From the NCBI GenBank assembly GCA_949318235.1, contig CASGGR010000105.1:62001-126000 (forward strand): 64,000 nucleotides of DNA, read 5' to 3'. Of the stretch, positions 46,667 to 57,770 are shown one piece after another. Within the stretch, counting starts at the first letter, position 1, and every line of letters begins with the position of its first letter. The notes under the pieces were generated by a model. That model was not told where the DNA came from. It saw only the letters and a list, made by a program, of their open reading frames with translations, and ran no database searches. This DNA is from Ecdyonurus torrentis (lineage: Eukaryota > Arthropoda > Insecta > Ephemeroptera > Heptageniidae). Made by a program: the position numbers and the translations under genes.

Positions 46667-48275
46667 GTCAGTCAGGCTTCGTCAACTACTGCCACATTTA
46701 ACTACATATACTATGGGCTGCAATTCTATGTGCTTGCAATTTTGAGTACCCTTTTTTGTATATCTATTTAAAGCCATAGACCACATAAAACAGCATGTGC
46801 TTGTTAATGAATAAACACGAAATGGGATCTTCACAACTGATACCAATTTTTACTAGAATTTTAATGTAGCCCCACCAGAGAGCGTGAAAAAGACTGTAAA
46901 GTATGCAATTTGCGTGAAAATGCATGTTTATGACGTCAGAAACATGCAAAAATTAATATGAAAATGTTGTGCGGGTTGCATAAATTGAATTTTCTGATCA
47001 CTGCTACGGAGCTACTGTTGGGTTTTGAGACAAACTAAAGTTATTTATGTAAATCCCATCAAGTGTTTTGTGATATAAATGTTTATGTTTTTCTCCGGTC
47101 TATTGCTTTAATTAAATATTTTCACATAATATAGCTTTCAATAAAGCGCGCTTTAATTATAATTATCTATTTTACTTTTCTTTAATTTGCAATTTAAACC
47201 AATTTTTCTTCTTCTTATATTTATATTAGGCCTATACTACAGGCTGGTTTCATTCATGTTAAAGTCGACACCATAAGGAAGTAACATGGGCCAGTATAGA
47301 AAAATGACTAATGATAATGAGGAAGGTGAATTGAAAATTTTTTGTTGAGTTTATGATATTTTTGGAAAGGGCTTTAAAAAATTTTGAGGTGGTATTTTTT
47401 CTTAGGACGATTGGAGCATGCGAAGTATTTTTAATTAATTTTTGAAAATCAACCTAAAAAGCCTGTGACGTCATCAGTCCACTTTTTTCTCCTCGAATAC
47501 TAATCGTTCCAGGTTCAGTAGCCAGTTTAATGAAATCAGCTTGTTCTCAGGATTGCAAAAAACTGGCCAATGAACCTTCTACGGTCAATACTTTCTGAAA
47601 TAAATGCCCGATTGATGACGTCACAGGCTTTTTAGGTCGATTTTCAAAATTTAATTAAAAATACTTCCCACGCTCCAATCGTTCTACGAAAAAATTGCGT
47701 CTCAAAATTTTTTAACGCTCTTTTTAAAAATGTCATAAAAAGTGGGGGTTAAAAAAATTCACCTTCCTCATTTTGTCGCTTTAAAAATACTTCTCAATAT
47801 TTTTGAGACCATTGAACGTGTTGAATTAGTTTGTCAAATTTGTGAGAAAAATAATATTAACCAAAAAATTGCTAATTTACCAAAGAAAATAGCCAAAAAC
47901 TAGGTTTGTCCTATGCTAAGCAATGTTATTCATTGCTCAAGAAGAGCATTGTAAAGCACTCAGAATGACGCCATGCCCACTTGCACTATTGTAAACATAG
48001 AAAATTGTGAAATTTTGCACAATGATATGTTAGTATAGAATATCTTCAACTATTTCCGATTTTGAGTTATTTTTATTATTATTTTTTTTTTAAGTTTTAG
48101 TCCCATGAGAGCCCATGTTAATTTCAATAATTATTTTGTGTCTTTTCTGATGGTCACAAGTTCTCACAATTTTATCATAGGTAGCTGTTACTGTTAACTT
48201 TCAAATGTCATCATAAAGATTCAATTTTACATTTTGAGATACAAGCCATATGAATGTAATATTTAAATGTTACAG
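46667..48275 (+). other. NBN intron 6, intact chain
   Basis: No exon seen. Same repeats as 31311-32898. Confidence 0.6.
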
Positions 48276-48490
48276 ATATACTGGAGCTGAAGGACAAGCG
48301 CGTGGTGCCTGAGTCAGAAATCACGCTGGCCATGCTCTACAACTCCACAGAGACCAACTGCAACCCTGACTTCATACCTGCCTCTCTCATGAGAGAGAGG
48401 AGAGAGAGGGAGGCATCAGAAGTGCTGGCTCCTGATACCTGTGACAACCAGGAGGTCAAGCCTGGTCTCGCTCCTGCTCCTGATACACAG
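48276..48490 (+). CDS. NBN: NBN exon 7 (BRCT2 end), intact chain
   Basis: 215 nt to the first donor, phase 1 in and phase 0 out. Encodes DILELKDKRVVPESEITLAM, LYNSTETNCNPDFIP and then SEVLAPDTCDNQEVKP and APAPDTQ. Differs from the N1 copy by Thr-to-Ala and Asp-to-Asn. Phase 0 fits exon 8. Confidence 0.88.
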
Positions 48491-48740
48491 GTAATTACAT
48501 ACTTATCTCTATGAGAGAGAGGAGAGAGAGGGAGGCATCAGAAGTGCTGGCTCCTGATACCTGTGACGACCAGGAGGTCAAGCCTAGTCTCGCTCCTGCT
48601 CCTGATACTCAGGTAATTACATACTTATCTCTATGAGAGAGAGGGAGGCATCAGAAGTGCTGGCTCCTGATACCTGTGACGACCAGGAGGTCAAGCCTGG
48701 TCTTGCTCCTGCTCCTGATACTCAGGTAGTTAATATGGAT
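48385..48740 (+). repeat. NBN: Minisatellite with exon 7 donor, three copies
   Basis: Three copies of the unit described at 33009, with potential donors at 48491, 48613 and 48726. Confidence 0.9.
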
Positions 48741-48747
48741 CTTTCAT

Positions 48748-49170
48748 ACAACTTCTACTGTGCTAAGTAATAGGCCAAGAAAAAATAAAAAAAGTGGGAA
48801 AAAATTAGGACAAGTCTGAATTTTTCAGGGTTGGTAGAGACCATTACCCCAAGCTTTCTACCAAAAGTTATCAAAAATTGCCTTTGAGTTTTTCCGGAAA
48901 GACTCAAAGGCAATTTTTGATAACTTTTGGTAGAAAGCTTGGGGTAATGGTCTCTACCAACCCTGAAAGATTCAGACTTGTCCTTATTTTTTTCCACTTT
49001 TTTTATTTTTCTTGGCCTATTACTTAGCACAGTAGAAGTTGTATGGAGAGGTCGAGGTCTCACGTGACACTATTTTGTTATAAAAAGTTTGTTTTATAAC
49101 TCAGTTATTTGTGTGCCGCTGTGCCATATGAGACCTCGACCTCTCGATACAACTTCTACTGTGGTAGGTA
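48748..49170. mobile_element. Two adjoining palindromes in NBN intron 7
   Basis: 48748-49043 is a near-perfect palindrome centred on TCCGGA at 48893-48898 (arms about 148 bp, ends ACAACTTCTACTGTGCTAAG and complement). It overlaps a second one, 49024-49170, ending CTTCTACTGTGG. The equivalent N1 locus has only the left arm, followed by different sequence. Confidence 0.85.
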
Positions 49171-49445
49171 AGGCCAGCGTTGCTAATTATGTCATAGGCC
49201 TATAATTAATTATATATATATATAGTTTTTGTCCCTATGCTAAGTTTATCTACTACTTTTACCCTTTCTAATGAGATTAACAAACATAGGGGTTAACTTC
49301 GTGTACACTTCCACATTTCAAATACCTTTTTTTTTTTTTACAATTTTAGATTATTTTTGTTTAATTTTGTGGACTAAAAAAAGTTAATTTTTGTGATGTC
49401 TGATTGTAATTAATTAAATACATAAATATGTGACTTATGTTACAG

Positions 49446-49531
49446 TGTGTGGCTGAAACTTTGACTACAGAAGAAGAAAACCCTTTCTCAGGTGAAGGTA
49501 CTTCTCGTGACAACTTAGGACCTTCTGGCAG
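49446..49531 (+). CDS. NBN: NBN exon 8 (linker)
   Basis: Acceptor ATGTTACAG, donor GGCAG|GTATGA, 86 nt, phase 0 in and phase 2 out. Encodes CVAETLTTEEENPFSGEGTS and RDNLGPSG. Polar and acidic, consistent with the disordered region of nibrin after BRCT2. Assigned by splice phase and position only. Confidence 0.65.
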
Positions 49532-49963
49532 GTATGATATCTGTGAGCACCATCTTCTTAGCCTTAATCACCTCTTAAGGGAGTAGGGTACCAACGTCGA
49601 CCATCAGACTCAACATTTTCTTGTCAAAAAAGTATGAAATTTTGCACAAGGATACTTCAGCTTGAGACAATTTCAAATATATAACAATTTTGACGGGTCA
49701 CCGTGCGAATTAATTTTATATCATTTTTTAAAATTTTAAGCCAATAGGGTCCAATGTTAATTTCATCGTTAATTTTGGGACGGTCAAACATGTTGAAATT
49801 TTTATCACAGGTAGGTGTGACCCTTAGCTACACAATGGCACAAAATTTAGACCTAAAATACTTCTAGTTTTTGAGATATAAGGTCTAAACCCCACTCCCT
49901 TAATACTAGTATTTCTCTCTCTCTCTCTCTCTCTGAGTGTGATAAACATTGTATGATTGCCAG

Positions 49964-50076
49964 CTGTACAGAGAAGTCCATTCCTGCAAAGTCATCTACA
50001 GGTCATCAAGCAGCAAAGGTCAAGGTCACAGACAGTGCAGAGGTCACACCTGGTCCTAGCAGACAGTCAGATACAG
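49964..50076 (+). CDS. NBN: NBN exon 9 (linker)
   Basis: Acceptor GATTGCCAG, donor ATACAG|GTGAGG, 113 nt, phase 2 in and phase 1 out. Encodes CTEKSIPAKSSTGHQAAKVK and a segment ending PGPSRQSDT. Low-complexity, Ser/Lys-rich; frame consistent with exons 8 and 10. Confidence 0.65.
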
Positions 50077-50164
50077 GTGAGGACAAACATCCTATATATC
50101 ATTGATATTTGAGATATATTAATTTGTTAATTAAATTGGATGATTTTTAATTTATCCTTACATT

Positions 50165-51395
50165 ACTAATAAATATGATAAATTTGAAAGAAAATGCCAG
50201 GAGAAACCAGCAAGGGTCTTACTATAGTGAAGAGATATAGTCCCGTAGTTCAGTGACCATCTTGCTAGCACACATATAAAAAACTAACATATTGAAAATA
50301 TTTCAGCAATACAAGAGTAGGCTGACCATAATTAAAAGTGTGCAACCCGGGACACTGTAGAGCAATGCACAGAAGAGACCAATAGGCCCGCGCGAAGCGC
50401 GGGCGGTGGTCCCCGCCGGAGGCAAAAATTTTTCAGAAAAGGGGGCGTGGCCTCCGAAATTTCATCAGTTTTGTGTCTTTTTGCAACAGTTTATTTAAAA
50501 GTACATGGATTTTTTTCAATGCTTTCTGTCGTTTATTTTTAACCTTTTCCCTGCAAATAAAAAAAATAATAATAAAAAAAAAAGTATGAAACAATTTTTT
50601 AATAATTAATAATAGTTATATCACAAATAACATACGTAACCGACGTAACGTATGGTATGTGATGTGTACGTCCTATTTAAGCCGAAACACCCATTCTCAA
50701 AAAAAAAAAAATTAATAAATAAATAAAAATTTGGCGGAACTATGGTGTATAATTTTAATATGCTACGAAAAATATTACGAAAATGCATCGACTATCTTTT
50801 GACGTTTTTTTTTTTTTTTTTTTCTCCGCGAGCTTTTAATTGTATACTTTTTATTAAAATTCCTGAAAAATATAAAACCGGGACATTGACGATTTTTGCA
50901 AAATCTTGCCGGGACTTTAGTGTTGAAACCGGGACTGTCCCGGCTAATCCGGGACGGATGGTCAGCCTATACAAGAGGGCTGGAGAGTCTTCGTCAGTCA
51001 TTACAGACTTGGAGAGAAACTGTAAATGATGGCTCTGCTGGTGTGGGGAGGGTGGGGGAAGTGTGGAAGGAGATGATGAGCAGGAATAAGGGAGGGAATG
51101 ATTGTTCATCCCCACTCCTATCCCCCTCATTACTCTCCTGATTTCTCATTCCCTTTTCTTTTATTCCCTCCACACTTCCCCCACCCTCCCCACACCATGC
51201 CACACCAGCAGAGCCGTCGTTTACAGTTTCTCTCCAAGTCTGTAATGACTGATGAAGACCTCTTGTAGTTTATTGCTGAAATATTTCCAATGTGTTAGTT
51301 TTTTATATCTGTGCTAGCAAGATTTTTACTGAACTACGGGACTATATCTCTTCACTATGGTAAGACCAGCCCTGGTTTCTCCTGGCATTTGATTA
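50165..51395. mobile_element. Composite foldback element in NBN intron 9
   Basis: Outer arms: GAAAATGCCAGGAGAAACCA...AGTCCCGTAGTTCAGTGACC at the left and the complement at the right, as in 45363-45900. Inside is a GC-rich hairpin (CCCGCGCGAAGCGCGGG, 50389-50405), then an AT-rich part, then inner arms GGCTCTGCTGGTGTGG / CCACACCAGCAGAGCC (about 51032 and 51202) with purine- and pyrimidine-rich flanks. No coding capacity. Confidence 0.75.
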
Positions 51396-52288
51396 CATTA
51401 CTAATATATTTATTAAAGACATAGAAAACATTGAAACAACATGTTCTAAATACAAAATGGGATCTTCAAAACTGATGATATTTTTTACCAGAATGTTAAT
51501 GTAGCCCCACAAAAGAGCGTGAAAATACTGTAAAGTATGCAATTTCAGTGAATATTCATGTTTATGACGTCAGAAACATACAAAAATTAGCATGAAAATG
51601 TTGTGCGAGTTGCATAAATCTAAATTTTCTGATCACTGCTACGGGGCTACAGTTGGGTTTTGAGACCAACTAACGTTATTTATATAAGTCCCATCAAGTG
51701 TTTTGTGATGGAAATAAAAATGTTTTCATGTTTTCTATGCCTTTAATGGATTGACTGCTACATACTTGATCAATTGGATAATTAAGTCAAGGATTTTTGC
51801 TTGATTGCTTATTTATTCTGTATTGAATTATTAACTGGCTTGTTAGATATGATTGATTATTTTTTTTATTAATGTTGAGCAAATTGATTGATTGTTTGTT
51901 TGATTGATTGCTGATGAAGTAACAGTAAGTGATTGATTGATTGCTGATGAAGTAACAGTAAAAAAGTGATTCATGTAGTAACAGTTGGTCAAAGTGATTG
52001 ATTAAGTAAGAAGATTTTTGTTTTGTTTTTTCATCTAAACAGGTGATTTAATGTGTAAAGTTTATGTTTTAAATAATTAAAACCAACCAATAAGGCCTTG
52101 GCTGGATTTCTGTGTATATCAATAATAAAAAAAGATAAATTAATTGATTGATTAAATTATTGATTGATTAGTTGGTTGATATGTTGATTGATAGATTTAT
52201 TTATTGATTGATTGGTAGATTGATATTTTGATTGCTTGATTGACAGATTGCTATATTGTTATGTATATTGATTGATTGCTGTGTCCAG

Positions 52289-52439
52289 ATGATGCCCCCC
52301 AAGCCAGCACGTCATCAGCAGCAGCCAGGGAGGCAGAAGCAGACGTAGACATGGAGAACCTGAGTGTCACCTCGTCTGTCCTCACCTTCAGGGTGGATGA
52401 TCCTCCTTGTACCTTGCCCAGGTCACTTAAAACTAGGAG
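52289..52439 (+). CDS. NBN: NBN exon 10 (linker)
   Basis: Acceptor GTGTCCAG, donor AGGAG|GTGAGT, 151 nt, phase 1 in and phase 2 out. Encodes DDAPQASTSSAAAREAEADV then DMENLSVTSSVLTFRVDD and PRSLKTR. Mostly disordered; the VLTFRVDD part might be a short linear motif. Assigned by phase. Confidence 0.65.
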
Positions 52440-52568
52440 GTGAGTACCTGGCTACCATCTTGTGTAGCAGCTGCAGTGTTCAGTAGCCAGTGCAATGTAA
52501 CCAGGATTACATTGCACTGGCTACTGAAGCTGCTAACTTGTATAACAAATCAATATTGATTGATGCAG

Positions 52569-52752
52569 AGCTGATGATGCGCCACTGCCTGCCAGTAAGC
52601 ACGCCAGACTGGACACATCCTCGGACAGTGAAGATGACAGTCAGGAGGTGGTTGTCCACAGACGTCCAAGTGTCCACACTACGGCACAGGCGAGGCAGGA
52701 CTCCAGCGATGAAGAGACGAGAGAGGACGCTTTTGTGGATCTCAGGGACAAG
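52569..52752 (+). CDS. NBN: NBN exon 11 (acidic Ser/Asp region)
   Basis: Acceptor TTGATGCAG, donor GACAAG|GTCAGT, 184 nt, phase 2 in and phase 0 out. Encodes ADDAPLPASKHARLDTSSDS followed by EDDSQEVVV and later QDSSDEETREDAFVDLRDK. Ser-Asp/Glu clusters look like casein kinase 2 sites. The exon 10-11 intron is short (129 bp) and carries a CAGTAGCCAGT hairpin. Confidence 0.7.
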
Positions 52753-52938
52753 GTCAGTTTACTATATGAGCATAGTAGCGAGTTCATTGCATCGAACCAG
52801 GGCTCACAGCTGTTTTAAACACCCCCCCCCCCCCACACACACAAAACAACAACAACTTGTTTTAAAGTGGGAAATCAGGTACTGTGGGACTTGACTAACA
52901 ATTGTAAAGAAAGAAAAATGTGATACATTTTAATAGGT

Positions 52939-53180
52939 CAATTTAAGGAAAAAACCATCGCGGTTAGGATCAATGATAAAGAAAAGGATAGAAAAACCAG
53001 CAAGGGCCTTACCACAGTAGAAGTTCTATGAAGAGGTCGAGGTCTTGCATGGCACAGTATAATGTTATAAAAGTTTCTTTATAACTTGAGAGCTTTCGTC
53101 ATGTGATAATGACATTATCAATCAAAAGAGAAAATTACTTGAGCACATCACTGAGCAGTGTCTTGTCTTGTACTGCCGTG
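52939..53180. mobile_element. Half foldback element next to Penelope remnant
   Basis: Same as the left arm of 38144-38376 (CCATCGCGGTTAGGATCAATG through CAGTGTCTTGTCTTGTACT) with a few changes. Where the mirror arm should begin, Penelope-type sequence follows instead. Confidence 0.8.
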
Positions 53181-53330
53181 TTATGCTCTTGCTGGTTTGG
53201 AGTTGGTGGAGAGGGGTGGGGGTGGAGTAGGGAATCTGGGAAGGAGTGTGAATGAGTGAGGGAAGGAGTGAGTGAGGGAAAGGGAAAAGGTGGGGAGGGG
53301 AGCGGGAATAGGGTATATTTTTGAAATATG

Positions 53331-53974
53331 TTAGCGAATATTAAGTCCAGGCAGCCCTTGGGCTTTTCTGGATCTTAATATATGTTGATATGCTAATTCA
53401 TATTGTCGTAATGTCGCATAGTTGGCTGGGCCCGGAATAGCGCGAAGTATTGTTGATTTATAACATAATTGGAAATTTGATATGCCATGAGAGGCCGCAT
53501 GTTCAGCCACAGGTTTTTCCATCTCATTGTTTTTTACGGATTGTCTGTGGCCATTCATGCGGTCTCTCGCTTTTTGTGTGGTTAAGCCTATGTAAAATGC
53601 TTGACATTTTTCCTGTTGGCCTGTGCTGGGGTTGGTGGTATAATGGGTACATTCAAGTTTGTAGATTACGTTTTCTGATGTGCAAGTATTGTGGCCGTGG
53701 ATAGAGGGTATGTAAGGTTGGTGACGGGACTTGTAAACGTTTTGCTGGGGATTTGAGTGATGCATGTATCGCATCTCCTTCCTCTGTTGCTCTGTTTGCC
53801 GTTGTTTTGACAGGGGAAAGATCCACTAGGTAGGGGCTTAGGTTTTGGTGTGGGATCAGTATGGGATAAGATTGCTTTGATATTTGGTGGTTGACGGAAT
53901 GCTATTGGTGGTATTTTTGGTAACAGTAGGTTTGTTTCGGTGGTGGCTAGAATGGGGTGTGCATATTGTAACAT
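53331..53974 (-). mobile_element. Penelope-like element, GIY-YIG endonuclease end
   Basis: On the minus strand the upstream frame (53974 to 53666) has PPIAFRQPPNIKAILSH and FPCQNNGKQSNRGRRCDTC, the Cys-containing linker typical of Penelope-like proteins. The downstream frame (53774 to 53331) has ENVIYKLEC, AFYIGLTTQKARDRMNGHR and GLPGLNIR, a GIY-YIG nuclease domain with the YIG, Arg and His positions. The two are in different frames, so the copy is broken. The reverse transcriptase part is missing. Lies in NBN intron 11. Confidence 0.85.
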
Positions 53975-54421
53975 CTGTCTGGTACAAATAATGTCGAATT
54001 TTTTATGCCACGGCTTTATTTTTTTAGATATTCATGTAAAATCTAGTGTAAATATGTAAAATAAGTTGTTTGATCATTGCAAACGAAAAAACCATTTTGG
54101 TTCAAAATGGACTTAGGACATTAGTATTTTTTCAAAAACGTGGACTTAGGACATTAGTAAATAATGAACCACTTGGACTTAGGACATTAGTAAATAATGA
54201 ACCACGTGGACTTAGGACAATATAGCGGAGCCCCCTCGATATATATATATAGTATAATAATTATATAGTATAGTAAAATATCACTGTTCTGTGTACACAC
54301 TACACACTAGTGCTGGAAGAAAAAAAATAAATAATAATAATGATGTTCAAATACCAAATACAAATAAAAACTTCCGAATCGAGAAATCCAGAATTTGTGG
54401 TAACGATTTTATCCCGATCTT
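53975..54421. other. NBN intron 11, tandem short repeat
   Basis: No exon seen. Around 54108-54220 the phrase GTGGACTTAGGACATTAGTA recurs four times (GGACTTAGGACA), followed by a short (AT)n. Otherwise AT-rich. Confidence 0.7.
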
Positions 54422-54734
54422 TAAGGCGTAGAACACCTTGAACAAAAAAGTTGCGTAATATCCTAAAAAAACTGAAAATCAACGTTGATTTGGCCGGAGT
54501 CATTGATTTCTAATTTATTTTCCATTCACAAGATGCTGCTGCCGGTCACTGACGTCTCAGCTGGCCCGGTTTACTTGTGCGTGGAGCAGGCGAGCTGTGA
54601 CGTCAGTGATTGGCAGCGGCATTTTGTGAATGGAAAATAAATTAGAAATCAATGACTCCAGCCAAATCAACGTTTATTTTCAGGTTTGTTAGGATATTAC
54701 GCAACTTTTTTGTCCAAGGTGTTCTACGCCTTTT
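54422..54734. mobile_element. Foldback element (GGCGTAGAACACC ends), NBN intron 11
   Basis: About 313 bp; ends AAGGCGTAGAACACCTTG and CAAGGTGTTCTACGCCTT; long arms including TGATTTCTAATTTATTTTCC and complement; centre around GTTTACTTGTGCGTGGAG with CTGACGTC on both sides. A second copy is at 62762-63076. Confidence 0.88.
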
Positions 54735-55129
54735 ACATTTTCTAGATTGTAAATAAATAAATAAATAAAATCCAGATTATAAAAGTAACAAAATTCAACA
54801 AAAATAGTCACTTAAAAAATCTGCTCCAGATCAGTAATTTATCCAGATGTTTTATCTGTGTTTCTTTGATCTGGATCTGAAAATTAGATAAAATTTATCC
54901 AGATCTTGATTCAGATATAAATTGAAATAACTGATAATTGTTTATCTGGATTTCAGAATCTGTATGTTTCTTTGACAGCACTATGCCACTGTGATAATTT
55001 GATTTCATATATTTTGAAATTTGAAAAGCTATTTTACCTTTCAAATTCAGAGCGTGCTTTTCTCATAAGAATAACATTGTAAATTTAAGAAGTGTTGTTA
55101 TATTATGAAAGAGATGGATAGAAATATCA

Positions 55130-56000
55130 TCAGTGCTGGCCTTACTTAGCACAGTAGAAGTTGTATGGAGAGGTGGAGGTGTCACGCGGCACACAGTTAT
55201 AATGTTTATATAAGTGTTGTCATTGTAATTACATTATCAATCAAAGTAGAGATTTACTTGAGCACATCACAGTACAGTACAAGACTACACACTGCTCAGT
55301 GATGTGCTCAAGTAAATCTCTTCAATATTTATTTGTATACAAGTTAGCAGCTTCAGTAGCCAGTTCAATGTAAACAGCTCGTCACCAGGATTACACATAA
55401 CTGGCTACTGAAGCTGCTAACTTGTATACAAATCAATTAAGAAGAGATTTACTTGAGCACATCACTGAGCAGTGTGTAGTCTTGTACTGTACTGTGATGT
55501 GCTCAAGTAAATCTCTTCTTTGATTGATAATGTTATTATGATGACAAAAGCTCTCAGTTATAGGGTGTATGCGGATGACGTCATATTTATTGCGCTTGGA
55601 GGCCATACTGGAGTAGTGAATAACATATTGCTCAGCATAGGACAAACTTCGTTTAAGCCAATTTTCTTTGGGAAATCGTTTCATTTTTTGTTCATGTTAT
55701 TTTTCTCACATACTTGAGATACTAATTCAACATATTTACAACATCCAAGCTCTCAAAAATATTGCATATTGTTTTTAAACTGGCAAAATGATTTTTTTCC
55801 CTATGTCACCCATGTTATTGAGTTATCCAACATGGCGGCGACTTTAACATGAATGCATACACCCTATACAACATTATAACTAAACTGTGTGCCATGTGAG
55901 ACCTCAACCTCTCCCTACAACTTCTACTGTGGTAAGTGAGGCCAGCACTGATGCTATTTCTATCTTTTTCTATTGATCCTAACCATGATGGTTTTTCCTT
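55130..56000. mobile_element. Nested foldback complex, NBN intron 11
   Basis: Outer ends CAGTGCTGGCCTTACTTAGC...CAGTAGAAGTTG and CAACTTCTACTGTGGTAAGT...GGCCAGCACTG. Inside are palindromic arms with TTGAGCACATCAC and a full CAGTAGCCAGT hairpin (55346-55425). A complete TATAGGGTGT MITE (55559-55868) sits in the right arm. At least three element families nested together. Confidence 0.8.
55559..55868. mobile_element. TATAGGGTGT MITE, best-preserved copy
   Basis: 310 bp, ends TATAGGGTGTATGCGGATGA and TGCATACACCCTATA. TA at both borders suggests a TA target. Interior ATGACGTCATA near the left end. No frame. Confidence 0.8.
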
Positions 56001-56439
56001 AATCAGCTACTGCAGGATTTGACTAAAAATTATAAAGAAAGAAAAATCTGAAATTTCACACAGTGATATACATTAGAATCTTCAAAAATGTAAAACGTTT
56101 AGAGGGTCACCATGCTAGATTTTAAATTATTATTTTTTGTCCCATAAGAGCCCATGTTAATTTCAATTCCTCTCTCTTATCTGATGGTCAGGGGTTCTGA
56201 AAATGTTATCATAGGTAGCTGTTACTATCAACTTTCAAATGTCAAATAACATCGACAAACTTTTTCTTTATGTGTGAAGCAAACAATAAGGCTTAGCCTT
56301 GTTTGAATATATTATGTCTTGTGTCTGTGTGTGAATGATCATTCAAAATTTTATTTTTAGATTTTGATATAGAAGCCATCCAGATATGGTTATTTAACTG
56401 TTGTTTCGTTGCTAACAAACGTATTTGTGATTGTTGCAG

Positions 56440-56580
56440 CAAAGCAACGACGTTGGTCTGATGACGTACCTGGGCACGATAACCAAGGGCTGCAACGACA
56501 TCAACCAGTTTATCAACAAATTTAACATGTTGTACGACAAACAAGGCATGGGACGTAGAATGAGAGGCCTCTTCTTCTAG
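56440..56580 (+). CDS. NBN: NBN last exon 12
   Basis: Acceptor ATTGTTGCAG, phase 0, 46 codons then TAG. Encodes [20 protein letters not shown] then [18 protein letters not shown] and a basic/aromatic end MRGLFF. It is the first frame-compatible terminal exon. In human nibrin the C-terminus carries an MRE11-binding Phe/Lys motif and an acidic-aromatic ATM-binding end; here only a loose likeness (FINKFN, basic-aromatic tail) can be seen, so the assignment rests on phase and position. Confidence 0.6.
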   Translation, partial: QSNDVGLMTYLGTITKGCNDINQFINKFNMLYDKQGMGRRMRGLFF

Positions 56581-56682
56581 CTAACTTTACCTTCATCTCT
56601 GCCGTGGATTGTCACAAATCAGCAACAACAACAAATTTAGGTTTTAATTGTACTGCATATATATTGTCCTGTATCGATACAT

Positions 56683-56850
56683 ATCGCTGATGTTCCGCTC
56701 TATTGGCCGATGTCCACTTGACCTTGAAAAAATAAAAATCGTCGGATCGATCCCAGATTTTGAATTTTTGCATTTCAGGTCATTTGCAGCAAAAAATAAT
56801 TTTCAAGGTCAAGTGGACATTGGCCAATATAGCGGAACAACAGCGATATG
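56683..56850. repeat. Hairpin downstream of NBN
   Basis: Arms ATATCGCTGATGTTCCGCTC...GTCCACTTGACCTTGAAAA and the complement about 100 bp later. It lies just after the NBN stop and so may be in its 3' UTR. Confidence 0.8.
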
Positions 56851-57011
56851 TGAATTTTTAATTTTGTAAATTGTAAATTTGCAAAATGATGTCACAGTGG
56901 GCAGCTTTTTCATATGCTCACATGCGTAAGTGAAGTCATTTTTCAATTAAAAAAAAAAGTAATTAAAAATACTTAATGAACTTAAAAATTAAAAAAACCT
57001 GTGTTGGACCA

Positions 57012-57770
57012 CTTGCTTAAAATGGAATACTCATGTCAATTTAGCTATTGCAAAGTCCTTTAAAATTATTGGTATGTTACGTAGATCTCTTACAGGTACT
57101 AGACGTGAGGCGCTAAGAATGGCTTATCTAACTCTTGTTCGTCCAGTTTTGTTATACGGTACTCCGGCGTGGCACCCTGTCACTGCCCTTAACCTTAAAA
57201 AACTGGAAAAGGTTCAGAATAGTGCCACGCGTCTAATTCTTGGCAAAAATTCGTTCCATTATGACAATGGAACAAAACGTAAACATAATAGTAAAACTCG
57301 TAATCAAATGTGTAAAATTCCCCCAATTAGTGATGTGTTGTATCGACAAGATGTAATTTTTCTGCATAAGTGTCTTTTGGGGGATATTGACATGCCAATT
57401 TTCTCTGACGCTAGACTCTCCATACGTACAAGGCCTATATAGTAAGTTGCGCGGAGGGGATAGTGTAGAATATGTGGTTCCCCGTATCTCAGCAGCGTAT
57501 TACAATACCTCGTTTTTTCCCCGCAGTGTTAAATTATACAATAAGTTGGAGGCTAGTGTCAGAAATTTATCTGCATCTAAATTTAAAACTAGCATCTAGT
57601 TTTTATCTTTGTCTAATATCATGTATCTCCTTTACTTTTCTCTTATTTTGGATATCAAATTTTGTATGGGCTTTGCCTTTTTTGATCTCCTGTTGAGCAT
57701 TCTCTTTTGACTATGTGCAATATTGTATTGTATTTATTTGCTCAATAAAATCATTATTATTATTATTATT
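57012..57770 (+). mobile_element. LINE 3' end, reverse transcriptase fragment
   Basis: Frame from about 57020 reads NTHVNLAIAKSFKIIGMLRR, then AYLTLVRPVLLYGTPAWHPV and LKKLEKVQNSATRLILG, the post-palm part of a non-LTR reverse transcriptase. After a frameshift near 57390-57440 it continues SAAYYNTSFFPRSVKLYNKL, the usual FFPRT...W(N)xLP end. It closes with AATAAAATCATT and (ATT)n, a simple-repeat tail seen in CR1/Jockey-like LINEs. Truncated and broken, hence inactive. Confidence 0.85.
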
